From Aquamicrobium lusatiense (GTDB lineage Bacteria > Pseudomonadota > Alphaproteobacteria > Rhizobiales > Rhizobiaceae): a stretch of 64,000 bases of DNA. Numbering within the stretch: position 1 is the first letter of the stretch; every line of letters starts with the position of its first letter. The DNA lies in NCBI RefSeq assembly GCF_014201615.1, contig NZ_JACHEU010000001.1, positions 2,561,631 to 2,625,630 of the forward strand, in the 5' to 3' direction. Positions 21,558 through 30,212 of this stretch are shown here, one piece after another. The notes under the pieces are model-generated. The model saw only the letters and a list, made by a program, of their open reading frames with translations. It had not been told where the DNA came from and ran no database searches. The translations under genes were made by a program, and so were the position numbers.

Positions 21558-22049
21558 TCAGCCCGCGCTGGATCCTGATTCCTTGTCCAGAACCATGTAG
21601 TCGAGCGGCAGCTCGGTCGTGTTCTTGATCTGCTCCATGGCGAAAGCCGATGACACGTCCCGGATTTCGATCTTGGCGATCAGGCGCTTGTAGAACGCGT
21701 CATAAGCCGCAATATCCGGCACCACCACGCGAAGCAGGTAGTCGACATCGCCGCTCATGCGGTAGAATTCGACCACCTCCGGAAACTCCTGAATCACCTC
21801 GGAAAACCGGCGCAGCCATTCGTGGCTGTGGGAATTGGTGCGGATCGAGACGAAAACATTCACCCGCACATTCACCCGCACCGGGTCCAGAATGGCCACG
21901 CGGCGCTTGATGACCCCTTCTTCCTCCAGCTTCTGGATACGGCGCCAGCACGGCGTCGTGGAAAGGCCAACCTTCTTGGCGACGTCGGCGACGGCCAGGG
22001 TGGCATCCTCCTGCAAGAGGCGCAAAATTTTTCGGTCGAGGCGGTCCAT
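21558..22049 (-). CDS. Lrp/AsnC family transcriptional regulator
   Basis: A 163-residue regulator: N-terminal winged helix (MDRLDRKILRLLQEDATLAV, then STTPCWRRIQKLEEEGVI) and a C-terminal RAM ligand domain (VNVFVSIRTN, FYRMSGDVDYLLRVVVPDI). Such proteins sense amino acids. AAGGAGCGCCC immediately precedes the ATG at 22049. It lies 107 bases downstream of the UDG-like gene and its targets are not evident from the neighbourhood. Confidence 0.92.
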   Translation of the reverse strand: MDRLDRKILRLLQEDATLAVADVAKKVGLSTTPCWRRIQKLEEEGVIKRRVAILDPVRVNVRVNVFVSIRTNSHSHEWLRRFSEVIQEFPEVVEFYRMSGDVDYLLRVVVPDIAAYDAFYKRLIAKIEIRDVSSAFAMEQIKNTTELPLDYMVLDKESGSSAG

Positions 22050-22156
22050 GGGCGCTCCTTGTAGAAAAGTTGCCCAATTTTTAGTGATTATGACCCGCCG
22101 CACAAGAAAGAAATTCCGTCATACTGGCAAATTGCGAGTGATAAATTCTCAAAAAC

Positions 22157-22801
22157 TTATTCGAGCCGGCGTCTGATTTCCGCCTGCAGAAAAGGCAGCA
22201 ATTCGGTTTCAAACCATGTATTGCGCTTCAGCCAGCCGGTGTTGCGCCATGAAGGATGCGGCAAGGGCAGCACTTTGACCGGGCTTTGCGCCTCCCAGAT
22301 TCCGCGCCAGCCCTTCACCGTATCGGTCAGCGAACCCTGTCGCAAAGAGCCCATATGCCACTTCTGCGCATAGAGGCCGATGGTGAGGATCAGGTCGAGT
22401 TGGGGCATTCGCTCCATGAGCTGGCCACGCCACGCAGGCGCGCATTCGCGCCGGGGCGGCAGGTCGCCGCCTTTCGCATCCTGCCCCGGAAAGCAGAAGC
22501 CCATGGGCACGATTGCGAACCTGGACGGATCGTAGAACTCGGCGCTGCTGACGCCCAGCCACGAGCGCAGCCGGTCGCCCGAGGCATCCGTGAACGGCAC
22601 GCCGCTCAGGTGAACCCTGGTGCCCGGCGCCTGGCTGGCGATGAGGATGCGCGCCGTCGGGGACGGCACCAGAACCGGGCGCGGTTCATGCGGCAGGGGC
22701 CGCCCCAGCGGCGCCTCGACGCATATGCGGCAGGCGCGCACCCGTGCCGTCAGCGTGGCAAGCTCGTCACCGGCTTCGCGGCGTGCCACGCTTGCGCCCA
22801 T
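22157..22801 (-). CDS. Uracil-DNA glycosylase family protein
   Basis: A 214-residue protein with UDG-fold motifs: ILIASQAPGTRVHLSGVPF (the GxAPG-type catalytic region), a central LDLILTIGLYAQKWHM, and LPHPSWRNTGWLKRN (HPS/T motif near the C-terminus). The N-terminal CRIC recalls family-4 iron-sulfur UDGs, but I cannot place all four cluster cysteines. It may excise uracil, or be an inactive relative. It starts two bases after the GST gene stops. Confidence 0.8.
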   Translation of the reverse strand: MGASVARREAGDELATLTARVRACRICVEAPLGRPLPHEPRPVLVPSPTARILIASQAPGTRVHLSGVPFTDASGDRLRSWLGVSSAEFYDPSRFAIVPMGFCFPGQDAKGGDLPPRRECAPAWRGQLMERMPQLDLILTIGLYAQKWHMGSLRQGSLTDTVKGWRGIWEAQSPVKVLPLPHPSWRNTGWLKRNTWFETELLPFLQAEIRRRLE

Positions 22802-22803
22802 GA

Positions 22804-23415
22804 TCAGGCGGCAGCACTCGGACGGGCCGAAACGGCCTCATACCAGCGCCGTACATGGACGCAGTCATCCGGCAGGGCGATGCGGGCCGGTTTCATGAAA
22901 TCGATCGCTATCAGGCCGGTGATGTCGGCAATCGTATAGGCATCGCCGGCAATGAATTCGCGATTGGCGAGTTCACCGTCAAGGAAATGCAGGAATTTCG
23001 TCACCTTCGGCTTGTTCGCCTCGCCCCATTCCGGAATCTGGGGAACCTCCCACTCCTTCATGGCCGGATGGATATGGCGGAAGGCATGCGCCACCCGCAT
23101 GAACAGTTCCAGTTCCACGCGCCTTTGCCACATCTCCACCAGAGCCCTGCCAACAGCGCCCTCCCCGAACAGCGGCTGCGCGGGCTGGATCTCCTCGAAA
23201 TAGCGGCAGATGGCGACGGTTTCGGTGAGGATCGTACCGTCATCCAGTTCCAGAACCGGCAGGCTCTGCAGCGGATTTCGTCCACTCACCTCTGCACTTC
23301 GATGCTCCATCGCGCCCATGTCGACAGGCACGATAGGCACCTCGATGCCCTTTTCGGCCAGAAAAACCCGCACCCTGCGCGGATTGGGCGCCCGCCCGCC
23401 ATCGAACAGTTTCAT
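22804..23415 (-). CDS. Glutathione S-transferase family protein
   Basis: A 203-residue GST: thioredoxin-like N-terminal domain (MKLFDGGRAPNPRRVRVFLAE, then NPLQSLPVLELDDGTILTET with the cis-Pro and the ETVAI glutathione site) and an all-helical C-terminal domain (GDAYTIADITGLIAIDF). The ATG at 23415 is preceded by GGGAGAGAAAG. It probably conjugates or isomerises small electrophiles. It is co-oriented with the nuclease and UDG genes. Confidence 0.9.
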   Translation of the reverse strand: MKLFDGGRAPNPRRVRVFLAEKGIEVPIVPVDMGAMEHRSAEVSGRNPLQSLPVLELDDGTILTETVAICRYFEEIQPAQPLFGEGAVGRALVEMWQRRVELELFMRVAHAFRHIHPAMKEWEVPQIPEWGEANKPKVTKFLHFLDGELANREFIAGDAYTIADITGLIAIDFMKPARIALPDDCVHVRRWYEAVSARPSAAA

Positions 23416-23472
23416 CTTTCTCTCCCTGCTCCCGAAATGCACAGCGGACACCGCCGCTATATAGGGTTGCGC

Positions 23473-24090
23473 TCACCAGAAACGAAATATTTCCCGCAGC
23501 CAGTCGCCGACCGCGGCGAGACTGTCATGAGCCGGCTCGACCCGTCCGCCCTGACGGTCGCGCCATTGCCGGGGCTTTTCAAACTCGCCCGCCCAGAGGC
23601 CGAGCTTTGCCGAACGGGCCTTCGCCTCCTCGCGCTCGAAATCGCCATAGGCGACGGCCCATCCCTGCGCGACCATCTCGCGGTTCAGATCCACGCCATC
23701 GGCCGAACAATCGCCAAGAAGACGCCCGTACTGATCGTTTCGCCACCCCGTGCACGCGACGGTCCTGCGATCGGTCATCCGCAGCAGCGCCTCGCGCGAT
23801 TGCCGTCCGCAGGCATAGTCATGGCCGCCCCTCTTGCACATCTGCTTGTATTCGGGGGCATCGATGCCGCGCAGGCGCACGCGCAAACCATCCAGTTCGA
23901 TAGAATCGCCGTCGACGATGCGGGCCGCACCCTGCTCGGTGCGCGTATTTGCCTGATCCAGCCGCGACGCCATGAATGCAAGAATTCCAAACAGCAGAAT
24001 GGTCAGCCCATAGTCGAGCATGCGCCTCGCCGGACTGCGCGAGCGCGGATTTCGATAACGGCTTCCGTTGCGGGAACGCGATCTGCTCAT
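23473..24090 (-). CDS. Thermonuclease (SNase-like) family protein, membrane-anchored
   Basis: A 205-residue protein: very basic N-terminus (MSRSRSRNGSRYRNPRSRS), one membrane segment (about 27-42), then an SNase-like OB-fold domain with VRLRGIDAPEYKQ, the Arg/Glu-bearing NDQYGRLLGDC region and LVAQGWAVAYGDF-like motif (here EMVAQGWAVAYGDF). The domain would face the periplasm. It is divergent from the histidine kinase gene, 76 bases away. Confidence 0.85.
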   Translation of the reverse strand: MSRSRSRNGSRYRNPRSRSPARRMLDYGLTILLFGILAFMASRLDQANTRTEQGAARIVDGDSIELDGLRVRLRGIDAPEYKQMCKRGGHDYACGRQSREALLRMTDRRTVACTGWRNDQYGRLLGDCSADGVDLNREMVAQGWAVAYGDFEREEAKARSAKLGLWAGEFEKPRQWRDRQGGRVEPAHDSLAAVGDWLREIFRFW

Positions 24091-24166
24091 ATGGCAAACA
24101 AAGTCTTAAGCATTCGATCGTAGCGTGTTGGCAGACCATGCTGGCCGCATAGATTGAACCCATAGA

Positions 24167-25687
24167 ATGCCGTTGCAACGCTCAACAACAGCGGACAAGA
24201 ATATTGTGGACCGCCGCCAACCGCATCGCAACAGCGATGTGGCCCGCGCTGTCCGCAAAACCCGCGACCGTCTGGCGCAACAGGCCGGCAATCCCGATTT
24301 CGACCGCGAAATGCTGAAGCTGCATGCGCACTCCATGCTCAGCGGCGCATTTTTCATACCGGCACTCATTCTGCTTGTCTCCGTGGCTGGTCTGGCAGCG
24401 GGCATGGGCCTGGAAATGCTGCTCTGGGGCGCGCTGGCGCTGGCGTGCCTCAGCCCCCTGCTGATCCTGTCCCGACGCTACAATGCAACCGATGCCGCCC
24501 TTATCGACCCCGGAGCCGCCACGCGCAACTATCTGATCGCGCATGTGATCTCCGGCATGGGCTGGGCGGTTTTCGGCCTGATGGGCTGCGCCGCCTGCAC
24601 GCTCGACCAGTTCCATGTCGTCAAGGCGGTGACGCTGCTTCTTGCCATGGCTGCCACGGCCATTCTCACGTCGTCCATCAGCGGCGCGCTCATCGCCACA
24701 TTCGCCCTGCCCGTTCTGGCCTACGCCTGGGGCGCGACATGGCCGGCCTCGCCGGTGGAAGTGATGATGCTGGCGCTGCTGATCATCGCCCTTCCGTTCC
24801 TGTCCTATGTGGCCAGTCACCTGAAACATTCGTCGGTCATGATGCTGTCGTTTCGGTCTCAAAAGGATGAGCTGATCGCCGAACTGGAAACGGCCAAGGC
24901 CATGTCGGACGAAGCCCGACACCGCGCCGAGGAAGCAAACCTCGCCAAGTCACGGTTTCTGGCTTCGATGAGCCACGAGCTTCGCACGCCACTGAATGCC
25001 ATTCTGGGCTTCTCCGAAGTCATGGCCAATGAGGTCCTGGGACCCGTCGGCAACAAGAACTACCGCGAATATGCCGGCGACATTCACGATTCAGGCCAGC
25101 ATCTGCTGAACCTGATCAACGAGATTCTCGATCTGTCCCGCATCGAGGCCGGCCGTTATCAGCTTCAGGAAGAAGCCGTTACCCTGACGATGCTGGCGGA
25201 AGACACCTGCCACATGATGGAACTCAGAGCCCGCAACAAGGGCATTCGTATCGTGCAGCAGTTCGAGCCGACGCTGCCGCGCCTCTACGCGGACGAGCGC
25301 GCGATCCGCCAGATCCTGCTCAATCTTCTCTCCAACGCCATCAAGTTCACGTCGAGCGGTGGGGAAGTTCGCGTGCGCGTTGGCTGGACCGCCGGTGGCG
25401 GCCAGTACATTTCGGTGAAGGACAACGGCCCGGGCATCCCGCAGGACGAGATTCCCGTCGTACTGTCCGCGTTCGGTCAGGGCACCATAGCGATCAAGAG
25501 CGCCGAACAGGGCACCGGCCTCGGGCTGCCCATCGTGCAGGGCCTCGTTGCCATGCATGGCGGCGAGTTCGAGCTGCACTCGAAACTGCGCGAAGGCACG
25601 GAAGCCATCGTCATCTTCCCGCCTTCCCGCGTCATGGAAGAGCTTCCGGCGATGCCCACGAAGGTGGCAGCCAATGCCGGCTGGTAG
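24167..25687 (+). CDS. PleC/DivJ-type membrane sensor histidine kinase
   Basis: A 506-residue kinase: basic cytoplasmic N-terminus, about six membrane helices (roughly 55-215), a short coiled linker, HisKA with His270 (SMSHELRTPLNAILGFSEVM), and HATPase with NAIKFTSSGGE, DNGPGIP and GTGLGLPIV. There is no PAS or HAMP domain. The HisKA helix resembles the PleC/DivJ/PdhS group that controls DivK in alphaproteobacteria, but the short multi-helix sensor differs from true PleC and PdhS. There is no response regulator next door. Confidence 0.87.
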   Translation: MPLQRSTTADKNIVDRRQPHRNSDVARAVRKTRDRLAQQAGNPDFDREMLKLHAHSMLSGAFFIPALILLVSVAGLAAGMGLEMLLWGALALACLSPLLILSRRYNATDAALIDPGAATRNYLIAHVISGMGWAVFGLMGCAACTLDQFHVVKAVTLLLAMAATAILTSSISGALIATFALPVLAYAWGATWPASPVEVMMLALLIIALPFLSYVASHLKHSSVMMLSFRSQKDELIAELETAKAMSDEARHRAEEANLAKSRFLASMSHELRTPLNAILGFSEVMANEVLGPVGNKNYREYAGDIHDSGQHLLNLINEILDLSRIEAGRYQLQEEAVTLTMLAEDTCHMMELRARNKGIRIVQQFEPTLPRLYADERAIRQILLNLLSNAIKFTSSGGEVRVRVGWTAGGGQYISVKDNGPGIPQDEIPVVLSAFGQGTIAIKSAEQGTGLGLPIVQGLVAMHGGEFELHSKLREGTEAIVIFPPSRVMEELPAMPTKVAANAGW

Positions 25688-25734
25688 GGCCGACTGACAG
25701 GGCCGACTGGCAGGAAAGAGCCCGAAACGGGCGA

Positions 25735-26733
25735 TCAGGCCCTTTGCGCCAGCGCCATGCCGGAAGCCATCTGCACCGCGGCCTTCACCAGCCCAGCGCC
25801 GAGTGCGGCCCCCACGCCTTCGCCGTGGCCGATGCCCAGATCCAGCAGCGGCTGAAGGCCGAGGATTTCAGCCGCGCGCCGATGTCCCGGCTCTGCCGAA
25901 AGGCTGGCCAGCAGGCAATGATCGAGGGCCCCGGGATGAGCCTTGTGCAGCGCGGCAGCGGCAGCCGTGGCGGCGAAGCCGTCGATCAGCACCGGAATGC
26001 GCTCCATGCGTGCGGCAAGTATCGCACCGGCGATGGCGGCAAACTCGCGCCCGCCGACACGCGCCAGCGCTTCCAGCGGATCCGCCAGATGCGGCCCATG
26101 GAAAGCCAGCGCCTGATCGACGATGGCGGCCTTGCGCGCCACTCCGATCTCGTCGGCGCCGCTGCCCGGCCCCACCCAGTCAGCACCCCGTCCGCCGAAC
26201 AATGCCGCCATCAGCGCAGTGGCGACCGTGGAATTGCCGACACCGAGATCGCCAAGGCACAAAAGGTCAGATCCGCCGGCGATCGCCTCCATGCCGAAGG
26301 CCATGGTGGCAGCACAGCCGCGCTCGTCCAGCGCCGGCTCGCGCGTGATGTCACCCGTCGGCAGATCGAGCGCGAGATCGAAAACCTTCAGGCCGAGATC
26401 ATAGGTCAGGCACACCTGATTGATTGCCGCGCCACCCGCCGCACACAATTCGACCGCATCGACAGTCGCGGTGACCGGGCGCGGCGACACACCATGCGCG
26501 GCCACGCCATGCGTTCCGGCGAAAATGGCAACCAGCGGCCGCGTCACCTGCGGGCTTGCCCGTCCGGTCCAGCCGGCGAACCATGCCGCGACATCTTCCA
26601 TGCGCCCGAGAGGCCCCTGCGCCATCGCAGCCTTCGCAAAGACTTTGCGGACATCCGTTGCAATGCGGTCATCCTGTTCAGGCAGCTTGTCCAGAAGGAC
26701 GCGGAAATCTTCAAACGGCAATGCGCTGACCAT
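25735..26733 (-). CDS. cobT: Nicotinate-nucleotide--dimethylbenzimidazole phosphoribosyltransferase
   Basis: A 332-residue cobalamin lower-ligand enzyme making alpha-ribazole phosphate. Signatures: TRPLVAIFAGTHGVAAHGVS, CAAGGAAINQVC, CLGDLGVGNSTVATALMAAL and a C-terminal GHRRAAEILGLQPLLDLGIG. I chose ATG at 26733 (GGAGCC upstream), giving normal family length; earlier in-frame starts add 60 atypical residues. The divergent DUF1289 gene starts 154 bases away. I see no cobalamin riboswitch between them. Confidence 0.95.
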   Translation of the reverse strand: MVSALPFEDFRVLLDKLPEQDDRIATDVRKVFAKAAMAQGPLGRMEDVAAWFAGWTGRASPQVTRPLVAIFAGTHGVAAHGVSPRPVTATVDAVELCAAGGAAINQVCLTYDLGLKVFDLALDLPTGDITREPALDERGCAATMAFGMEAIAGGSDLLCLGDLGVGNSTVATALMAALFGGRGADWVGPGSGADEIGVARKAAIVDQALAFHGPHLADPLEALARVGGREFAAIAGAILAARMERIPVLIDGFAATAAAAALHKAHPGALDHCLLASLSAEPGHRRAAEILGLQPLLDLGIGHGEGVGAALGAGLVKAAVQMASGMALAQRA

Positions 26734-26887
26734 AGGCCCCGGCTCCATGCAAAACGTGCCGCCCGCATAGCCCTCTGTGGACCGCCTGACAACCGCATCG
26801 GCTGAAAACCACCGGCAGCAAGTGCCGCAGAAGGCTTGCATCGGCGGTTTGCCTGTCCCATGTGGGTTGAGAGTTCGGAAAACATCC

Positions 26888-27124
26888 ATGACGGCAATCG
26901 AATCGCCCTGCATCCTTGTTTGCTCGATCGATATGAAGAGCGGCTACTGCATCGGCTGCGGGCGCACCGGCAGCGAGATCGCGGGATGGATCGCCATGAG
27001 CCCCCCGGAGCGTCGCCGCATCATGGATACGCTGGGCGCAAGACTGAAAAAGATGGAAGGAAGCATGAAGGCAAAATCCCCGGCCACCCCCGGAACGCAC
27101 CAGCGCATCAGGGCTCCGCGATGA
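26888..27124 (+). CDS. DUF1289 domain-containing protein
   Basis: A 78-residue protein with the DUF1289 signature SPCILVCSIDMKSGYCIGCG: cysteines spaced C-x3-C-x8-C-x2-C, which may hold zinc or an iron-sulfur cluster. EIAGW and SPPERRRIM follow as in the family. It overlaps the next gene by four bases (ATGA), so they form one transcript. The function is unknown. Confidence 0.88.
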   Translation: MTAIESPCILVCSIDMKSGYCIGCGRTGSEIAGWIAMSPPERRRIMDTLGARLKKMEGSMKAKSPATPGTHQRIRAPR

Positions 27125-27825
27125 GCCGCGGCCTGTGGATCATACTTGGCCTCATCGGGCTCGGCGCCATCCTCCTGATGCTCAATCACGAATCCGGATC
27201 GACGCTGGGCTTCCTCAACGAGGATTTCGCCAACCTCATCTGGCTCGGCCTTCTCGCGGCGTTGATCGGCGCCGGCCTGCTGCGCTCTGGCCGGCGTTTC
27301 GGCGACATGGCGCGCAGCCTTGGCCTGTGGGCCCTGATCGTCATCGCCCTCATCGCCGGCTACCAGTACCGCTATGAGCTTCAGGATTTCGGCAGCCGCA
27401 TCACCGCCGGCCTGATTCCCGGAAGTCCCTTGATGCTCGGCACCGAGGACGGCCGCGCCACTGTTGCACTGGACAAGGGGCGCAGCGGTCATTTCGAAGT
27501 GCGCATGGTGATCAACGGCAAGTCGATCCCCGCGCTGGTCGATACCGGCGCAACCACAACGGTTCTGAGCGCCGAGGACGCGCGCGTCGTCGGTTTTGAT
27601 CCGGCCTTGCTGAACTATACCGTCCGCGTTTCGACCGCCAACGGCACCGCGAGCGCGGCGGCAGTACGCGCGGAGGAGATCGCCGTCGGCAACATCGTGC
27701 GCCGCAACCAGCCCGTGCTGGTCGCAGCCCCCGGCGCCCTGAGGCAAAGCCTGCTTGGCATGAATTTTATCGGCTCGCTGTCGGGCTTTGACGTGCGCGG
27801 CGACCGCATGATCCTTCGCGACTGA
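27121..27825 (+). CDS. TIGR02281-type retropepsin-like aspartic protease, membrane-bound
   Basis: A 234-residue protein with three hydrophobic helices (about 4-20, 36-55, 67-82) and a C-terminal retropepsin-like domain: LVDTGATTTVLS holds the catalytic Asp141-Thr-Gly143, and LLGMNFIGSLSGFDV is the closing strand. One DTG motif implies an active homodimer. It is translationally coupled to the DUF1289 gene. The substrate is unknown. Confidence 0.88.
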   Translation: MSRGLWIILGLIGLGAILLMLNHESGSTLGFLNEDFANLIWLGLLAALIGAGLLRSGRRFGDMARSLGLWALIVIALIAGYQYRYELQDFGSRITAGLIPGSPLMLGTEDGRATVALDKGRSGHFEVRMVINGKSIPALVDTGATTTVLSAEDARVVGFDPALLNYTVRVSTANGTASAAAVRAEEIAVGNIVRRNQPVLVAAPGALRQSLLGMNFIGSLSGFDVRGDRMILRD

Positions 27826-27840
27826 AAAACAGGAGCAGAC

Positions 27841-28389
27841 ATGACCACTTCAACTGCAAATCCGCAAACCGTCACCGCCTTCTGGCGCGAGGCCGGACCG
27901 GAAGCATGGTTCAAAAAGGATGAGGCTTTCGACACCGATTTCCGGAAGCGTTTCCTTGACCTGCACTATGCGGCCGCCCGCCGCGAACTGGAGGGCTGGA
28001 TCGGGGATCGCGAAGGCGCGCTGGCGCTTATGATCCTGCTCGACCAGTTCCCGCGCAACTGCTTCCGGGGAACGGGACACATGTTCGCAACCGATCCGCT
28101 GGCCAGATATTATGCGGCCAGAGCAATTGAAGCCGGTCACGACATGGCCGTGGACGAGCAGATCCGCGTCTTCTTCTATCTGCCGCTGGAGCATTCCGAA
28201 GATCTGGACGATCAGAAGCGCTCGGTCGAATTGCACAAGGCCAATGCGGCCAGCTATCTGAGCTATGCCGTCGATCACTACGACATCATAAAGCGCTTCG
28301 GGCGTTTCCCGCACAGGAACGGGCCTCTGGGCCGGGTGACAACGGCCGAAGAACAGGCCTTTCTGGACGGTGGCGGCTTCGCGGGCTGA
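27841..28389 (+). CDS. DUF924 family protein
   Basis: A 182-residue all-helical protein with the DUF924 signature: FWREAGPEAWFKKDEAFD, ALMILLDQFPRNCFRGT, FFYLPLEHSEDLDDQ and GRFPHRNGPLGR. The helical repeats resemble TPR. It lies 15 bases after the protease gene with AGGAG upstream and probably ends that operon. The biochemical role is unknown. Confidence 0.92.
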   Translation: MTTSTANPQTVTAFWREAGPEAWFKKDEAFDTDFRKRFLDLHYAAARRELEGWIGDREGALALMILLDQFPRNCFRGTGHMFATDPLARYYAARAIEAGHDMAVDEQIRVFFYLPLEHSEDLDDQKRSVELHKANAASYLSYAVDHYDIIKRFGRFPHRNGPLGRVTTAEEQAFLDGGGFAG

Positions 28390-28413
28390 CCGGCAGCCTT
28401 CTTAAGGCTCAAC

Positions 28414-28926
28414 TCAGCCGCGCCACCATTGCCTGCCGGAGTTGAGACGCTCGATTCCGGCAGCGTCAACACCGGCCAGAAGCTTCCCGACGCTCTGCCC
28501 GTCAATCTCAAGGGTCGGAGCAAGCTCCGAAAGCGGCGCCAGCACGAAGGCGCGTTGCAACATGCGCGGGTGCGGCACTTCCAGCCCCGTTTCGTTGATG
28601 ACCCGGTCATCGTACAGAAGAATATCGATGTCGATGAGGCGTGGCCCCCACCGTTCCTCGCGAACCCGCTTGAGGCTGTGTTCCGTCTGAAGGCACAGTT
28701 CCAGCAATTCGCGGGGGCGCAGCGTGGTGTGAAGCTCGGCTGCCGAATTGAGAAAATCCGGCTGATCGGTCTTCCCCCATGGCGGCGTCCTGTGCAGCGA
28801 CGACACGGCGGTCACCCGCACCTGCGAATGCGCGTCCAGCGCCCTCAGCGCCGCGCCCATCGACTGGGCGGGATCGCCAAGATTTCCGCCGAGGCTGACG
28901 AAAACGCGGCTATCGCGGCCAGGCAA
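28414..28926 (-). CDS. folK: 2-amino-4-hydroxy-6-hydroxymethyldihydropteridine diphosphokinase
   Basis: A 170-residue folate enzyme pyrophosphorylating hydroxymethylpterin. Signatures: VFVSLGGNLGDPAQ near the start, PPWGKTDQPDFLNSA, and the HPPK signature RWGPRLIDIDILLYDD followed by EVPHPRMLQRAFVL. It overlaps folB by 17 bases and ends the folP-folB-folK operon. Confidence 0.96.
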   Translation of the reverse strand: MPGRDSRVFVSLGGNLGDPAQSMGAALRALDAHSQVRVTAVSSLHRTPPWGKTDQPDFLNSAAELHTTLRPRELLELCLQTEHSLKRVREERWGPRLIDIDILLYDDRVINETGLEVPHPRMLQRAFVLAPLSELAPTLEIDGQSVGKLLAGVDAAGIERLNSGRQWWRG

Positions 28927-29269
28927 CGGTCACCTCCACATAATCCAGCACACCGCGCACCGGCGCATTGGGCTTCCTGACCGTTATCTCCGCGCGCTGG
29001 ATCTGCGGAAAACGGGCCGACAGCGATTTGGCGACTTCATGGGCCAGCGTTTCGATGAGGAAATGGCGGCGGCCGGTGATGATCTCCTCGATCACGCTGA
29101 AGGCCACGCCGTAATCGACCGTGGCGTCCATCGCGTCGGCTTCGAGCGGCTTCGTCGGCTCCACATGCAGCACCGCATCCACATAGAAGCGCTGGCCGAG
29201 TTTTTCCTCCTCATCCAGCAGCCCGTGCGTGGCGAAGAAGGCGCAATTCTTCATACGGATGACATACAT
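28910..29269 (-). CDS. folB: Dihydroneopterin aldolase
   Basis: A 119-residue enzyme cleaving dihydroneopterin. The hallmark ATHGLLDEEEKLGQRFYVD is near the start, TVDYGVAFSVIEE in the middle and ITVRKPNAPVRGVLDYVEV at the end. It lies 15 bases after folP and overlaps folK, so expression of the three pterin steps is coupled. Confidence 0.95.
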   Translation of the reverse strand: MYVIRMKNCAFFATHGLLDEEEKLGQRFYVDAVLHVEPTKPLEADAMDATVDYGVAFSVIEEIITGRRHFLIETLAHEVAKSLSARFPQIQRAEITVRKPNAPVRGVLDYVEVTVAWPR

Positions 29270-29284
29270 GGGCTGGTGTCCGGA

Positions 29285-30130
29285 CTATGAGGAAAGGTAA
29301 GCTTCACGGGCCAGCATAGCATCCGTGACCGCCAGCGCATCCGCATTGATTGCGACATCGTGGACGCGAAAAAGATCGGCGCCCCGCAAGCGCAGAATGA
29401 CGCTGGTGGCGGCTGTCGCCGCATCGCGGTCCGGCGCTTCGCGTCCGGTCACGGCTCCGAGAAAGCGCTTGCGCGAGGTTCCGGCCATCAGCGGGAAGCC
29501 CAACTCAAGCAGTTCATCGAACCGGGCCATCAGGTCGATATTGTCTTCCGGTGTTTCCTTGGCGAAGCCGAAACCGGGATCGAGCACGATATGTTCTTCG
29601 CCGATGCCGGCCGCCCGCGCGATCTCCAGAGATTTGCGCAGGAACAGGAACTGGTCCGCAACCGGGTCGGCAAGCTTTTCCCGCTCGCGCCCCGTATGCA
29701 TGATGACAAGCCCTGCCCCGGTTTGCGCCGCCACATTGGCTATGCCGGGCTCGCGCTGCAGGCCCCAGACATCGTTGACGATATGGGCGCCAGCCGCCAC
29801 CGCCAGCCGTGCCGTTTCTTCCCTGTAGGTATCCACGGAGATGATCGCCCCGTCGAGCGACGCCAGCGCCTCGATCACCGGCAGGGCGCGTCCCTGCTCT
29901 TCCTTTGCGGTGACGGGTGCGGATGCCGGGCCCGTCGATTCGCCACCCACATCGATGATCGCCGCCCCCAGCTCCATCATCAGCCGGGCGCGCGCCAGCG
30001 CGTCATCAAGCGAACGATAGCTGCCACCATCGGAAAAGCTGTTGGGCGTCACGTTGAGGATGCCCATGACCACGGCACGCGGACCGAGATCGATATGGCG
30101 TCCATGCGCCAGTTGCCATCGTCTCATCAT
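29285..30130 (-). CDS. folP: Dihydropteroate synthase
   Basis: A 281-residue enzyme joining hydroxymethylpterin pyrophosphate and p-aminobenzoate; the classical sulfonamide target. Signatures: VMGILNVTPNSFSDGG, IDVGGESTGP, LDPGFGFAKE and LMAGTSRKRFLG. It heads the folP-folB-folK operon. It is divergent from the DUF922 gene, only 82 bases from that start codon. Confidence 0.97.
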   Translation of the reverse strand: MMRRWQLAHGRHIDLGPRAVVMGILNVTPNSFSDGGSYRSLDDALARARLMMELGAAIIDVGGESTGPASAPVTAKEEQGRALPVIEALASLDGAIISVDTYREETARLAVAAGAHIVNDVWGLQREPGIANVAAQTGAGLVIMHTGREREKLADPVADQFLFLRKSLEIARAAGIGEEHIVLDPGFGFAKETPEDNIDLMARFDELLELGFPLMAGTSRKRFLGAVTGREAPDRDAATAATSVILRLRGADLFRVHDVAINADALAVTDAMLAREAYLSS

Positions 30131-30212
30131 AGTTTCAGTTCAGCCCGTGGCGATTGACTGTTTTTCCGTTGCGCCGAATGCCGCCGTAACGCAAGGTGCA
30201 GCGCGAGACAAC

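Noticed and set aside
26734..26887. Cobalamin riboswitch upstream of cobT
   Set aside because: The B12-box and the associated conserved stems could not be found in the 154-base divergent region.
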